Position numbers and translations under genes: made by a program
The notes under the pieces: generated by a model
Database searches by the model: none
The model's input: only the letters and a program-made list of their open reading frames with translations
What the model was told of the DNA's origin: nothing
Assembly (NCBI GenBank): GCA_949293905.1
Contig: CASFFG010000001.1
Coordinates: 128,461 to 192,460 of the forward strand
Direction: 5' to 3'
Source: an uncultured Christensenella sp.
GTDB lineage: Bacteria > Bacillota > Clostridia > Christensenellales > UBA1242
DNA: 64,000 nucleotides
Shown here: piece by piece, positions 1 through 7,604 of the stretch
Position numbering within the stretch: position 1 is the stretch's first letter
Layout: every line of letters begins with the position of its first letter

Positions 1-994
1 CGGCGAGATTAACCGCAATGAGCGGAAGTAAAAGTAGTAAATAATTAAAACTTTGTTGAGTATACGACGCTATCATATTAATTGTCGTTACTGGCCCACC
101 AAGTGAAGTGATTGAAAGTTGCCCAGTTAATAGTTGACCGAAAATCATAAGGATTTTTACTGCCCATTTACAAGTAAAAGGCACACATTCTTTTAGTGCT
201 TCGACAAATGTATATTTATATGATGAAATGGCAAATTCATCTGCATCTTCTTGGTCAGTAGATAGCATCGACCAACCTGAGTAGTTCCCGTCCTTATCGT
301 AGACTACATTTATATATCCGCGTTGTAAAATCTCAACTCCGTCTCGGCGGACATTATAGTTGATTTCCCTTAAAACCATGCGATAAGTTTCGCCGTCAGT
401 AGATGTGAATTCATAACTAATTTCGTCCGTTTCATTTAATTTTGGATAATTACCTTCTATCTCAAGTGAGATTAATACAGATAAACTTTTATCATGAAGA
501 AAGTCAATTTCGTTTCCGTCAACTCCATAGATTACGTCACTAGTTTGAAGATATGAGTAGTTTATTGAATCTTCACTAACCGAATTAACTTGTACAATGT
601 CGTATCCCGCGGACATAAGCAAAATAAATGAAAAGATTATAGCGCTGAGAAAATTAAAAAACGCACCAAAGAATAAAACTATTAATCGTTTCCATGGTTT
701 TTGCTTGTTAAACGCCTGCTCGGACTCGATTCCGTCTTCTGTTTCCCCTTCAAAAGCACAATAACCACCTAATGGGAACGCACGAAGAGAAATTAATTCC
801 CCATTCTTTTTCTTCTTTTGCAAGATTTTAGGGCCGAACCCGACGCTAAATTCATTTATTTTAAATTTTAAAATTTTACCTGCAGTATAGTGTCCTAGTT
901 CGTGTATCAACACCATGAACAATAAAACAATAATGGCTACAATAATATAGCCAATATATGTTAATGTAGTTGATGCGCTAAGTAGTTGTAACAT
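1..994 (-). CDS. rseP: Site-2 zinc metalloprotease RseP/RasP (C-terminus outside window)
   Basis: Intramembrane M50-family protease that cleaves membrane-bound anti-sigma factors and leftover signal peptides. I translated 331 residues from the sequence. The catalytic HELGH motif is at residues 31-35 inside the first membrane segment, and a second hydrophobic segment (FFGAFFNFLSAIIF) follows at about 100. A periplasmic-side PDZ-like region and a third membrane stretch near 290-331 come next. The window ends just before the expected NxxPxPxLDG motif, so the second active-site part cannot be checked. It is last in the frr-uppS-cdsA-rseP run, 20 bases after cdsA. There is no Shine-Dalgarno sequence before the ATG; instead a TATAAT lies 5 bases upstream (1000-1005), so a leaderless internal transcript is possible. 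dxr, which usually sits between cdsA and rseP in Bacillota, is absent here. Confidence 0.95.
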   Translation of the reverse strand, partial: MLQLLSASTTLTYIGYIIVAIIVLLFMVLIHELGHYTAGKILKFKINEFSVGFGPKILQKKKKNGELISLRAFPLGGYCAFEGETEDGIESEQAFNKQKPWKRLIVLFFGAFFNFLSAIIFSFILLMSAGYDIVQVNSVSEDSINYSYLQTSDVIYGVDGNEIDFLHDKSLSVLISLEIEGNYPKLNETDEISYEFTSTDGETYRMVLREINYNVRRDGVEILQRGYINVVYDKDGNYSGWSMLSTDQEDADEFAISSYKYTFVEALKECVPFTCKWAVKILMIFGQLLTGQLSITSLGGPVTTINMIASYTQQSFNYLLLLLPLIAVNLA

Positions 995-1014
995 AGTTAA
1001 TTATAATCTAAAAA

Positions 1015-1914
1015 TTAAATAATTATTCCTAGGACGGCGATGTATATAACGAAAGTCGTAAACATCATGGCGTCAATTCTATCCAACATTCCGCCATGAC
1101 CAGGGAAGATATTTCCACTGTCCTTCACTCCAGCCATGCGTTTTAACTTGCTTTCAAACAGGTCTCCCGCTTGCGCTAAAATAGACGCTATTACACCTAT
1201 TATTAAGAAAATCCACCATGTGAGATTGTATGTCGAAAGTATAGTCGAGAATGCTGGAATATAGTAAACAAGTAGATATGTCAACATCGCTCCGCCCATT
1301 CCACCGATTAGTCCGCCTATCGCACCGCTAATCGTTTTATTCGGGCTAATTTTTGGTGCTAGTTTAGGGCCTTTTAATAAACTGCCGATTAAGAAGGCAA
1401 AAGTATCAGTTAGCCATGTGATTGCAAAGATGATTACGATAAATGGAATTGAGAACCATTGTATCCCTGAATAAAAATCTGCATGATTTATTAAAAGCAT
1501 TAGTCCAAGCAAAAATCCAGGGTATATACATGCTAAAATGGTGTTAAAAGCACGATACAAATTTTCAGTAAATTTAAGTTCCTTATTCCTTATACACTCG
1601 ACAATCAATGCAACTATAAAATAGATTATAAATGAGCATATTTGAATAATTGGGAGCAAATAAAATTCAACCGCACCTAGCGAAAATAACATTATTACAT
1701 AGTTAAAAATCGAATAAAAACTCGCCATGTATCTATTTAGCGGTCTATTCATACTAGTCATAAGTCCACTCATCTCAATCCCTGCAATTATTGAAATGCT
1801 TAGGATAAAAATGTCAAAAATATAATCGCCGATATTTAGCGGTAATAGTTTACTCACTATCGCTAAGCACACTGCGATGACGATAAAAATACTAGTTAAA
1901 ACACGTTTTTTCAT
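1015..1914 (-). CDS. cdsA: Phosphatidate cytidylyltransferase (CDP-diglyceride synthase)
   Basis: Makes CDP-diacylglycerol from phosphatidic acid and CTP, the branch point for phospholipid synthesis, in the cytoplasmic membrane. The protein has 299 residues with about eight hydrophobic segments. Near the C-terminus it carries the family signature: SKLKR, then KDSG, then PGHGGMLDRID. I place the start at the ATG at 1914 (MKKRVLTS) because AAGGA lies just upstream inside the end of uppS. A start 21 bases earlier would extend into uppS without a ribosome-binding site. It is translationally coupled to uppS, with the ATG directly after that gene's stop codon. Confidence 0.95.
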   Translation of the reverse strand: MKKRVLTSIFIVIAVCLAIVSKLLPLNIGDYIFDIFILSISIIAGIEMSGLMTSMNRPLNRYMASFYSIFNYVIMLFSLGAVEFYLLPIIQICSFIIYFIVALIVECIRNKELKFTENLYRAFNTILACIYPGFLLGLMLLINHADFYSGIQWFSIPFIVIIFAITWLTDTFAFLIGSLLKGPKLAPKISPNKTISGAIGGLIGGMGGAMLTYLLVYYIPAFSTILSTYNLTWWIFLIIGVIASILAQAGDLFESKLKRMAGVKDSGNIFPGHGGMLDRIDAMMFTTFVIYIAVLGIII

Positions 1915-1915
1915 A

Positions 1916-2635
1916 CTATTCCTTAATTTCACCAAAACGGCGATTTCTTCCCATATATATTTTTATGGCTTTAATTAAATCACGCTTACCAAATGCTGGC
2001 CAATTCTTCTTAGGATATATCCATTCGCTATATGTTGTCTGCCATGGCATGAAGTTCGAAGAGCGTTGCTCACCCGAAGTACGAATTACTAGGTCAAGTG
2101 GAAGAAGTTCTGCAGTATAAAGATGCTTTTCAAATTTAGAAAAATCAATATTTTTTTCTTTTGCGTCAATTAATTCGTTCACTGCCTTTAAAATCTCTTG
2201 TCTACCGCCATAATTTATGCATAAATTGATGATAAATTCGCTTTTCTCCTTTGTATCTTCCACGAGTTTTTTAGCCTTATTACGAACATTTTCAGGAAGT
2301 CTAGTATCGTTAAAATCTCCCGAAAAAATTATACGCACATCGCGTTTTATAAATTCTTCGCGATATTCGTCCATCATCTCTTCGAACAACTGCATGAGAT
2401 AGTCCGTTTCTTTTTTAGGTCGCTTCCAATTTTCGCATGAAAAAGCATAGATAGACACATTCTTTATCCCCAAATCGTATGCTACTTCAATTTGTTTTTT
2501 TACATTATCAGCACCGACCTTATGTCCTGCACTTCGTGGAAGACCGCGTTTTTTTGCCCATCTACCATTTCCGTCAATAATGAAAGCAATATGTTTTGGC
2601 ATGCGCGGATCAGCCTTAAATTTCTCCAAATTCAT
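1916..2635 (-). CDS. uppS: Isoprenyl transferase (undecaprenyl diphosphate synthase)
   Basis: Cis-prenyltransferase that makes undecaprenyl diphosphate, the lipid carrier for peptidoglycan and other wall polymers, from farnesyl diphosphate and isopentenyl diphosphate. The 239 residues match the family length. The N-terminal motif IIDGNGRWAKKRG holds the catalytic Asp (residue 21), and the C-terminal RTSGEQRSSNFMPWQ with TTYSEW forms the substrate site. The start ATG is one base after the frr stop, so the two genes are coupled. The Leu of the usual RLSNF motif is Ser here, a minor change. Confidence 0.96.
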   Translation of the reverse strand: MNLEKFKADPRMPKHIAFIIDGNGRWAKKRGLPRSAGHKVGADNVKKQIEVAYDLGIKNVSIYAFSCENWKRPKKETDYLMQLFEEMMDEYREEFIKRDVRIIFSGDFNDTRLPENVRNKAKKLVEDTKEKSEFIINLCINYGGRQEILKAVNELIDAKEKNIDFSKFEKHLYTAELLPLDLVIRTSGEQRSSNFMPWQTTYSEWIYPKKNWPAFGKRDLIKAIKIYMGRNRRFGEIKE

Positions 2636-2636
2636 G

Positions 2637-3203
2637 CTACACTTCCATGATTTCTACAATCTTTTTTTCACAGGCGTTATCCGCTTTATTCGTATAATTA
2701 TCTATCTGTTTTTGTACATCTTTTTCAAGCGAATTGTAGTCATCTTCGCTTATCTCACCATTTTTTTTCATTTCTTTAAATTTATCTAGACATTCGCGCC
2801 TTGAATTACGCATAGCAATCTTTGCTTCTTCAAGTAATTTGCGTGCGTCCTTAGAGTACTCTTTCCTTCGCTCTTCGGTCAGCATAGGGAAATTGACACG
2901 AATTATTTTTCCGTCATCACTAAGCGATACTCCTAAATTAGCACTTTCAATTCCAGCGCGTATTGATTTTAATGTACTTACGTCCCAAGGCGATACCACT
3001 AGCATGCGCGCGTCCTGAACCGTAATATTACTAGTTTGATTTATCGGTGTTCTAGTACCATAATAATCAACTTTTATGTTTTCGATTAGTTTTGGATTCG
3101 CTCTACCTACGCGAATTAACATAAGTTCATCTAAAAGATGATTAAACTGTTTATTAAGATTTTCTTCGTAATCCATTAAGATTATCTCTATTTCTTCGTT
3201 CAT
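2637..3203 (-). CDS. frr: Ribosome recycling factor
   Basis: Splits the post-termination ribosome together with EF-G. The 188 residues match the family (about 185). The conserved LxxIRVGRANPxLxxxIxVDYYG block and the N-terminal helix are present, together with the C-terminal helical region rich in K and E. The start at 3203 has AGGAG 7 bases upstream. A promoter with -35 TTGCTA (3245-3250) and -10 TAATAT (3222-3227) and a 17-base spacer precedes it. frr therefore begins its own operon (frr-uppS-cdsA-rseP) after the tsf terminator. The usual upstream neighbour pyrH is missing. Confidence 0.97.
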   Translation of the reverse strand: MNEEIEIILMDYEENLNKQFNHLLDELMLIRVGRANPKLIENIKVDYYGTRTPINQTSNITVQDARMLVVSPWDVSTLKSIRAGIESANLGVSLSDDGKIIRVNFPMLTEERRKEYSKDARKLLEEAKIAMRNSRRECLDKFKEMKKNGEISEDDYNSLEKDVQKQIDNYTNKADNACEKKIVEIMEV

Positions 3204-3221
3204 GATATTCTCCTAATAATT

Positions 3222-3250
3222 ATATTACCTAAATTGGCAATTTTTAGCAA
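3222..3250 (-). promoter_or_regulatory. Promoter of frr operon
   Basis: Minus-strand TTGCTA (3245-3250), 17-base spacer and TAATAT (3222-3227) precede frr by about 20 bases. It lies after the rpsB-tsf terminator, so it can start frr-uppS-cdsA-rseP. The -35 deviates from consensus at two positions. Confidence 0.55.
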
Positions 3251-3323
3251 CTAAAATTGCGGATATAATGAAATTTATAATATTATTTAATATTATTTTG
3301 CTATATTTGTGAATATAATAAAT

Positions 3324-3369
3324 AAAAAAACGAACTATATCGTAATAGAATATACTACTATTAGTTCGT
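3324..3369 (-). terminator. Rho-independent terminator after rpsB-tsf
   Basis: On the minus strand, ACGAACTA pairs with TAGTTCGT across a 24-base loop and is followed by a run of T. It lies directly after the tsf stop. Confidence 0.8.
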
Positions 3370-3380
3370 CTTTAAATATA

Positions 3381-4265
3381 CTATATCTTAGATTGTGCTG
3401 CAACTTCGGCTACGAAATCGTCAGTTCTCTTCTCTAAGCCTTCGCCCATTTCCCAACGAACAAAGCGCTTTACAGAGAATTTCCCTGCGATTAATTTCTC
3501 AATAGTCATGCTGTCATCTTTAACAAATGGTTGGTTTAAAAGGCAATTTTCAGTATAGAATTTACCAATTTTACCATCGACGATTTTTGCCAAGATTTCC
3601 TTTGGTTTATTAGCATTTTTTTCGTCATTCTGCATTTGAACGAGTAAGATATTCTTCTCCTTTTCAATTACATCTGCTGGAACTTCATCTTTTGAAACAT
3701 AACTAGGTTTAGCAGCGGCGATTTGAAGAGCAACATCGTGTAAAATCTCTTCACCAGATGTATATGGATTTGCTTCAACCATAACGCCGACTTTTCCGCC
3801 CATGTGGATATAAGTTTCGATTTTTCCGCTAGTTTTAAAGATTTCAAAACGGCGGATAGATAATTTCTCACCGATAACAAGAGTCTGCTCAGCAATAAAT
3901 TCTTTAACAGTAATTCCGTTAATTTTGCAGTTGTTTAGAGCATCTAGATCGCCAGGCATATCTTTTGCTATAACCTTAGCAATGTCATTTACTATAGATT
4001 GGAATTTCTCTCCCTTAGAAACAAAGTCGGACTCGCAATTTATTTCAAGTAATACACCGATATTACCGTTTACATACGCTCCAACTGCACCTTCTGCAGC
4101 AATACGGCTCTCTTTCTTAGCAGCCTTGGCAACTCCGCGTTCACGAAGAAGTTCGATTGCCTTATCCACATCGCCATTAGAATCAACTAATGCCTTTTTG
4201 CAGTCCATCATGCCTGCACCCGTCATATTGCGTAAATTTGCAACATCTTTTGCTGTAATTTCCAT
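3381..4265 (-). CDS. tsf: Elongation factor Ts
   Basis: Nucleotide exchange factor for EF-Tu. The 294 residues are typical. The N-terminal UBA-like domain (VANLRNMTGAGMMDCKKAL, about residues 8-26) and the TDFV-type contact region (INCESDFVSKGEKF, about 74-87) are clear. It lies 17 bases downstream of rpsB in the usual rpsB-tsf pair, and a terminator follows directly. In most Bacillota pyrH and frr continue this operon; here pyrH is missing and frr has its own promoter. Confidence 0.97.
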   Translation of the reverse strand: MEITAKDVANLRNMTGAGMMDCKKALVDSNGDVDKAIELLRERGVAKAAKKESRIAAEGAVGAYVNGNIGVLLEINCESDFVSKGEKFQSIVNDIAKVIAKDMPGDLDALNNCKINGITVKEFIAEQTLVIGEKLSIRRFEIFKTSGKIETYIHMGGKVGVMVEANPYTSGEEILHDVALQIAAAKPSYVSKDEVPADVIEKEKNILLVQMQNDEKNANKPKEILAKIVDGKIGKFYTENCLLNQPFVKDDSMTIEKLIAGKFSVKRFVRWEMGEGLEKRTDDFVAEVAAQSKI

Positions 4266-4282
4266 ATTTCTCCCCTTAAATT

Positions 4283-5086
4283 TTATTCTTGTTCGCTAGA
4301 CTCTTCTGTCTTAACTTTTTTTATGCGTTTTTCCTTCTTTTGAGTTCCAACCATAGACTCCATAGTCTCGTCTTCTTCACCAGAAGTTAAGTCGTGCAAC
4401 ACTTCTCCGCCCTTTGCTTCCATAATAGCATCAGTCAACGCGCTAAGGATTAACTTAACTGAACCGATAGCATCGTCATTTGCTGGAATACATACATCAA
4501 CATCATCTGGGTCACTATTTGTATCAACAATACCAACTGTTGGAATGCCAAGGCGTCTTGCTTCTTTAACAGCGATATGCTCTGTGTGTGGGTCAACTAG
4601 AATGATAAGCCCTGGAAGAGTTGTCATATCCTTAATACCAGTAAGGTTTGCAGCGAGTTTGTCGCGCTCTGCTTTCAACTTAATAACTTCCTTTTTAGGT
4701 AGAAGTTCGAAATCGCCGAGAGTTTCCATATTGTTTAACTTGTTCATACGGTCGATTCTCTTTCTAATAGTTGTGAAGTTAGTAAGAGTTCCGCCTAACC
4801 AACGAGTATTAATGTAGTACATACCCGAACGCTCTGCTTCCTGCTTAACGGTTTCACTAGCCTGTTTCTTAGTACCGATAAATAGTACACTAGCGTCAGC
4901 AAGCACTTTTTCTTTGATGAATACATATGCTTCATCTATTTTCTTAGAAGTGTCTTCAAGGTTAATGATATGAATATCATTTCTATCTGTGAAGATATAC
5001 TTCTTCATCTTAGGGTTCCACTTTCTAGTCTGGTGACCGAAATGGCAACCTGCTTCTAATAATTGTTTCATTGAAATAACTGACAT
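4283..5086 (-). CDS. rpsB: 30S ribosomal protein S2
   Basis: Structural protein of the small subunit. The N-terminus [19 protein letters not shown] and the blocks [19 protein letters not shown] and [13 protein letters not shown] are diagnostic. At 267 residues it has a charged C-terminal tail rich in K and E, slightly longer than the 230-250 common in the family. The start has a strong AGGAGG. A promoter and a folded leader of about 100 bases precede it. Confidence 0.98.
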   Translation of the reverse strand: MSVISMKQLLEAGCHFGHQTRKWNPKMKKYIFTDRNDIHIINLEDTSKKIDEAYVFIKEKVLADASVLFIGTKKQASETVKQEAERSGMYYINTRWLGGTLTNFTTIRKRIDRMNKLNNMETLGDFELLPKKEVIKLKAERDKLAANLTGIKDMTTLPGLIILVDPHTEHIAVKEARRLGIPTVGIVDTNSDPDDVDVCIPANDDAIGSVKLILSALTDAIMEAKGGEVLHDLTSGEEDETMESMVGTQKKEKRIKKVKTEESSEQE

Positions 5087-5190
5087 AAATTTTCCTCCTG
5101 TTTGTCTACCCTATCTAGTCGTCTTGCTATCGAACCTTATTGGCAACAGTCTAGCAATCGTAAATAGGTGAATATTCATATAAAACTTTT
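5087..5190 (-). promoter_or_regulatory. Folded 5' leader of rpsB-tsf, candidate autoregulatory site
   Basis: The roughly 100-base untranslated leader has nested complementary arms. CCTAT-type arms pair at 5110-5114 with 5164-5168, and inside them TTGCTA/TAGCAA arms pair at 5124-5129 with 5152-5157. Ribosomal-protein operons of Bacillota are often controlled by such leaders that bind their own product. That this one binds S2 is inference. Confidence 0.45.
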
Positions 5191-5192
5191 TT

Positions 5193-5221
5193 AGTTTAGC
5201 AAAAAATTTTGTCTTTGTCAA
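5193..5221 (-). promoter_or_regulatory. Promoter of rpsB-tsf
   Basis: Minus strand TTGACA (5216-5221), 17-base spacer, TAAACT (5193-5198). Predicted transcription starts near 5186. Confidence 0.75.
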
Positions 5222-5265
5222 CAGTTATCGCCTTTTTTGTCATGATTTCTTTATTTTTTAGTTTA

Positions 5266-5299
5266 AAAATAAGAAAACTCGCTAAATTTTGCGAGTTTT
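5266..5299 (-). terminator. Stem-loop terminator, probably for the gene at 5400-6218
   Basis: AAAACTCGC (5274-5282) pairs with GCGAGTTTT (5291-5299) across an 8-base loop. On the minus strand it is followed by TTTTCTTATTTTT, an imperfect U-tract. It lies 100 bases past the stop of the upstream gene. Confidence 0.55.
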
Positions 5300-5399
5300 T
5301 ATTAATTTTTATATCTGTGTTTTTACAAGTATATAATTATTTAAATAATTTAACACAAATAATTCATAATATGATTTTAATAAATCCTAAAACCATAAA

Positions 5400-6218
5400 T
5401 TATAGTGAAATTTGGTCCATAATATTTTGTTCGTTTGTTTTATCTTTTGCGCGTACCATTAAATCGTCAAAAGCGAACATAAGTAAAGCCATGTTAATAT
5501 CTTTATTTTTTATATGACAACTTGAAACGAGTTTCTTAAAAGTATCTTCATTCTCAGTCATATTGCTTTTCGTGATTTCGTTTAAAATTTCCATAGGGAA
5601 TAATTTAAGATATAAATCTTCTTCCATACATAAATGATAATTGGAATCCAAAATAAAGTTTTTACCATGCAATTTTATTTTAAGGACGGAATGAAGATAC
5701 GCACCATTTCTGTAACTGATTCCAGTTAAGGTAGATGGCTTTAATTTAGCACTAGTTGAACGCAATAAATAGTTCGAATTCACATAACAACTATTGTCTT
5801 TTAACTCTCTTGGCCAAGTATCGTCATCAAATAAATATTTAGCATCGAAAAATAATCCTTTCCCATAAATTGTATCAATCTTATACGGATTGACTCTTGT
5901 ACCTTCTCCCGTCAATCTATTTACATTGGGGAGCATTTCAAAAGTGAGTTTAATTAGGAGTTTTGTGGTATTTTCCTTATCTAATTCAATATCATTTTCC
6001 TTAATTTTTAAAAATATTTCTGCCGAATTAGCACAGACAAAACGCATAATTCGTTTAAATTTCTTCCCGTCAATTTGTCTAATAGCCATAATTATAATAT
6101 TTTGCAAACTATTAAGGTCGTCTAATTCTTCGGGCGAAAAATTAGCAATCGAATTAGGATTTCGTAATTGATTTTCGTCTTCTAATTGAAGTAATTTTAA
6201 CGCGTTCTCTATAGTCAC
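5400..6218 (-). CDS. Uncharacterised protein with a transglutaminase-like Cys-His-Asp layout
   Basis: 272 residues, no signal peptide and no membrane segment. I do not recognise a named family. The order of residues resembles a transglutaminase-like cysteine protease fold: Cys144 in DNSCYVNSNYLL at the start of a helix, His176 in AYLHSVLKIKLHG and Asp191 in KNFILDSNYHLC. The strand-turn-strand between His and Asp is the typical H-x(n)-L-D pattern. The start is GTG at 6218, with AGGAAG 8 bases upstream. It is a single-gene unit with its own promoter and stem-loop terminator. An enzymatic role is inference; the triad could also be coincidental. Confidence 0.7.
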   Translation of the reverse strand: MTIENALKLLQLEDENQLRNPNSIANFSPEELDDLNSLQNIIIMAIRQIDGKKFKRIMRFVCANSAEIFLKIKENDIELDKENTTKLLIKLTFEMLPNVNRLTGEGTRVNPYKIDTIYGKGLFFDAKYLFDDDTWPRELKDNSCYVNSNYLLRSTSAKLKPSTLTGISYRNGAYLHSVLKIKLHGKNFILDSNYHLCMEEDLYLKLFPMEILNEITKSNMTENEDTFKKLVSSCHIKNKDINMALLMFAFDDLMVRAKDKTNEQNIMDQISL

Positions 6219-6237
6219 TGTTTTCTTCCTTTACCAA

Positions 6238-6265
6238 ATTATACCATAAATCACGGATTTGTCAA
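6238..6265 (-). promoter_or_regulatory. Promoter of the transglutaminase-like gene
   Basis: Minus strand TTGACA (6260-6265), 16-base spacer, TATAAT (6238-6243), with a perfect match to both consensus boxes. Expected leader is only about 12 bases. Confidence 0.8.
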
Positions 6266-6425
6266 TAGTGACGATTTTAGCCTTGTAAACTATAATTTGA
6301 CGAACTTGTAGACGAAATTAATAAAATTGACTAAAAGTAGATTTTGAATACACTTTTACAAATAGTAACAATGATTTTAATTACATATATTAAAAAATCA
6401 TTAAAAATATGTTAATTAAAGCAAA

Positions 6426-6461
6426 ACAAAAAACTCACCATTCATAATAATAATGGTGAGT
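6426..6461 (-). terminator. Terminator after the DUF1292 gene
   Basis: CTCACCATT (6434-6442) pairs with AATGGTGAG (6452-6460) and is followed on the minus strand by a T-run. Confidence 0.85.
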
Positions 6462-6467
6462 CTTTTT

Positions 6468-6824
6468 CTACTTATTTTTATCTTCGTCGTCGCCTTCAGC
6501 GATGAGTGCTTCATATGCCGAAAGCACTTTATCAATAGTTGGTTGGTCGTTCACGACATCTAGATTTCCGCTCGCTTCGTCGACAGCAAAAATCACGCCT
6601 TCCCCTTCTTCTACTCCCTGCATTGGAGTAACTGGGATTAAAATTGCGTACATTTTATCGCTATCGTCAAGCGCAATTAATGCGACTTGCTCAAACTCAA
6701 TCGGCTTATTCTCCGCGTCGTATAAAATGACATTATCATAGTTATTTTCGTCGAAAATCTGCTTAATTGGGTCGACTGCCCGCACTTTCTTTGGTCTACG
6801 AATTTCATCTCTTAAATCTTTCAT
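6468..6824 (-). CDS. DUF1292 family protein (YrzB-like)
   Basis: 118 residues. The central part (FEQVALIALDDSDKMYAILIPV, broken here by the charged loop around residue 50) matches the small acidic DUF1292/YrzB family, which folds as a beta-rich domain of unknown function. The N-terminus is basic and the C-terminus acidic. It lies 10 bases after ruvX, the same ruvX-yrzB pairing as in Bacillus and Clostridium, which supports the family call. It has a proper AGGAG site and a terminator follows. The molecular role is unknown. Confidence 0.85.
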   Translation of the reverse strand: MKDLRDEIRRPKKVRAVDPIKQIFDENNYDNVILYDAENKPIEFEQVALIALDDSDKMYAILIPVTPMQGVEEGEGVIFAVDEASGNLDVVNDQPTIDKVLSAYEALIAEGDDEDKNK

Positions 6825-6834
6825 AATCTCTCCT

Positions 6835-7245
6835 TTATTTCTTACTATCTAAATAATCCTGTAGTATTATAGTAGCGGATACTGCATCTAATTTTTCCTT
6901 TCTTTTTCTCCAATCTTTTTCGCGGAGTTTCAAATAATCTTCCGCCATGACGGACGACATTCTCTCATCTACGAATTCGACTTTAATATTAGATTTCTCA
7001 CTGAGTTTACTCATAAATTCGCGCGTTTGTTTCGCAATAGTTTGCTCGACACCAGCGGTATTTAATGGCAGTCCGCAAACGATTTCGTCAACATTCTTTT
7101 CCTTAATGAGAGTTAGAAAATAGTCAATGTCGGTGTTTGGTTCTTTCGTTTTGTATGTAGAATATGGAGACGCGAGAAATTTCGTCTCGTCGCTAAGGGC
7201 TATTCCTATGCGTTTAAGTCCAAAGTCAATCCCCATTGTTCTCAT
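6835..7245 (-). CDS. ruvX: RuvX/YqgF family pre-16S rRNA processing nuclease
   Basis: RNase H-fold nuclease for maturation of the 16S rRNA 5' end. 136 residues with the catalytic GIDFG (Asp7), VCGLPLN and VDERMSS motifs in order. I use ATG 7245 because the family normally begins M-R-x-x-GIDFG. There is no Shine-Dalgarno sequence. A TATAAT (7252-7257) with a TTTACT 17 bases further upstream puts the expected transcription start on the A of this ATG, so the mRNA may be leaderless. An ATG three codons later is the alternative. Confidence 0.93.
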   Translation of the reverse strand: MRTMGIDFGLKRIGIALSDETKFLASPYSTYKTKEPNTDIDYFLTLIKEKNVDEIVCGLPLNTAGVEQTIAKQTREFMSKLSEKSNIKVEFVDERMSSVMAEDYLKLREKDWRKRKEKLDAVSATIILQDYLDSKK

Positions 7246-7251
7246 AATTAT

Positions 7252-7280
7252 ATTATAGCATATATTTTCATTTTAGTAAA
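7252..7280 (-). promoter_or_regulatory. Promoter of ruvX, start of transcript at or near the ATG
   Basis: Minus strand TTTACT (7275-7280), 17-base spacer, TATAAT (7252-7257). Only six bases separate the -10 box from the ATG, leaving no room for a ribosome-binding site. Confidence 0.7.
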
Positions 7281-7302
7281 ACAAAACGCGATAAATTTAA
7301 AT

Positions 7303-7328
7303 AAAAAATCTACCTAAGATTAGGTAGA
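7303..7328 (-). terminator. Terminator after the YtxH-like gene
   Basis: TCTACCTAA (7309-7317) pairs with TTAGGTAGA (7320-7328); an A-run on the plus strand gives the T-tract for minus-strand transcription. Confidence 0.85.
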
Positions 7329-7337
7329 CTTCTAACT

Positions 7338-7511
7338 TTATTTATTTTTTTGCTTTTTAGCCTGGGATTGAACTTCGTCCTTGATGTCTTCAATTATTTC
7401 TTTACTCTTCTCGACACCCTTTTCTACAGTGTCTGCGACTGGTTTATTAGTCTTTGCAACAACTGCACCAACGACGAACCCTATTCCCATACCAATTAAT
7501 AATTCCTTCAT
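7338..7511 (-). CDS. Small YtxH-like membrane protein
   Basis: 57 residues. Residues 4-19 (LLIGMGIGFVVGAVVA) form a single glycine-rich membrane helix. The rest is a charged amphipathic helix (TVEKGVEKSKEIIEDIKDEV). This layout is that of the YtxH/YtjA-type small envelope proteins of Bacillota; the function is not known. Start ATG 7511 has GGAGG 7 bases upstream, and a terminator lies 10 bases after the stop. Family assignment rests on layout only. Confidence 0.7.
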   Translation of the reverse strand: MKELLIGMGIGFVVGAVVAKTNKPVADTVEKGVEKSKEIIEDIKDEVQSQAKKQKNK

Positions 7512-7604
7512 AATAGCCTCCTACTATATTTTCCGCAAAATTTGTAAAAATATGTAGAAAAACTATAAATTGTATTAATTCAAGTTTATGAAATTTTATG
7601 TAAT

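Larger units (their letters stand above)
5087..5399. other. Intergenic stretch between rpsB and the gene at 5400
   Basis: Holds the rpsB leader and promoter (5087-5221) and a stem-loop at 5274-5299. The rest, 5300-5399, is AT-rich and shows nothing further. Confidence 0.6.

Noticed and set aside
5209-5517. 102-residue hydrophobic plus-strand frame
   Set aside because: It starts in the rpsB promoter, crosses a terminator stem and ends inside the gene at 5400; no ribosome-binding site.
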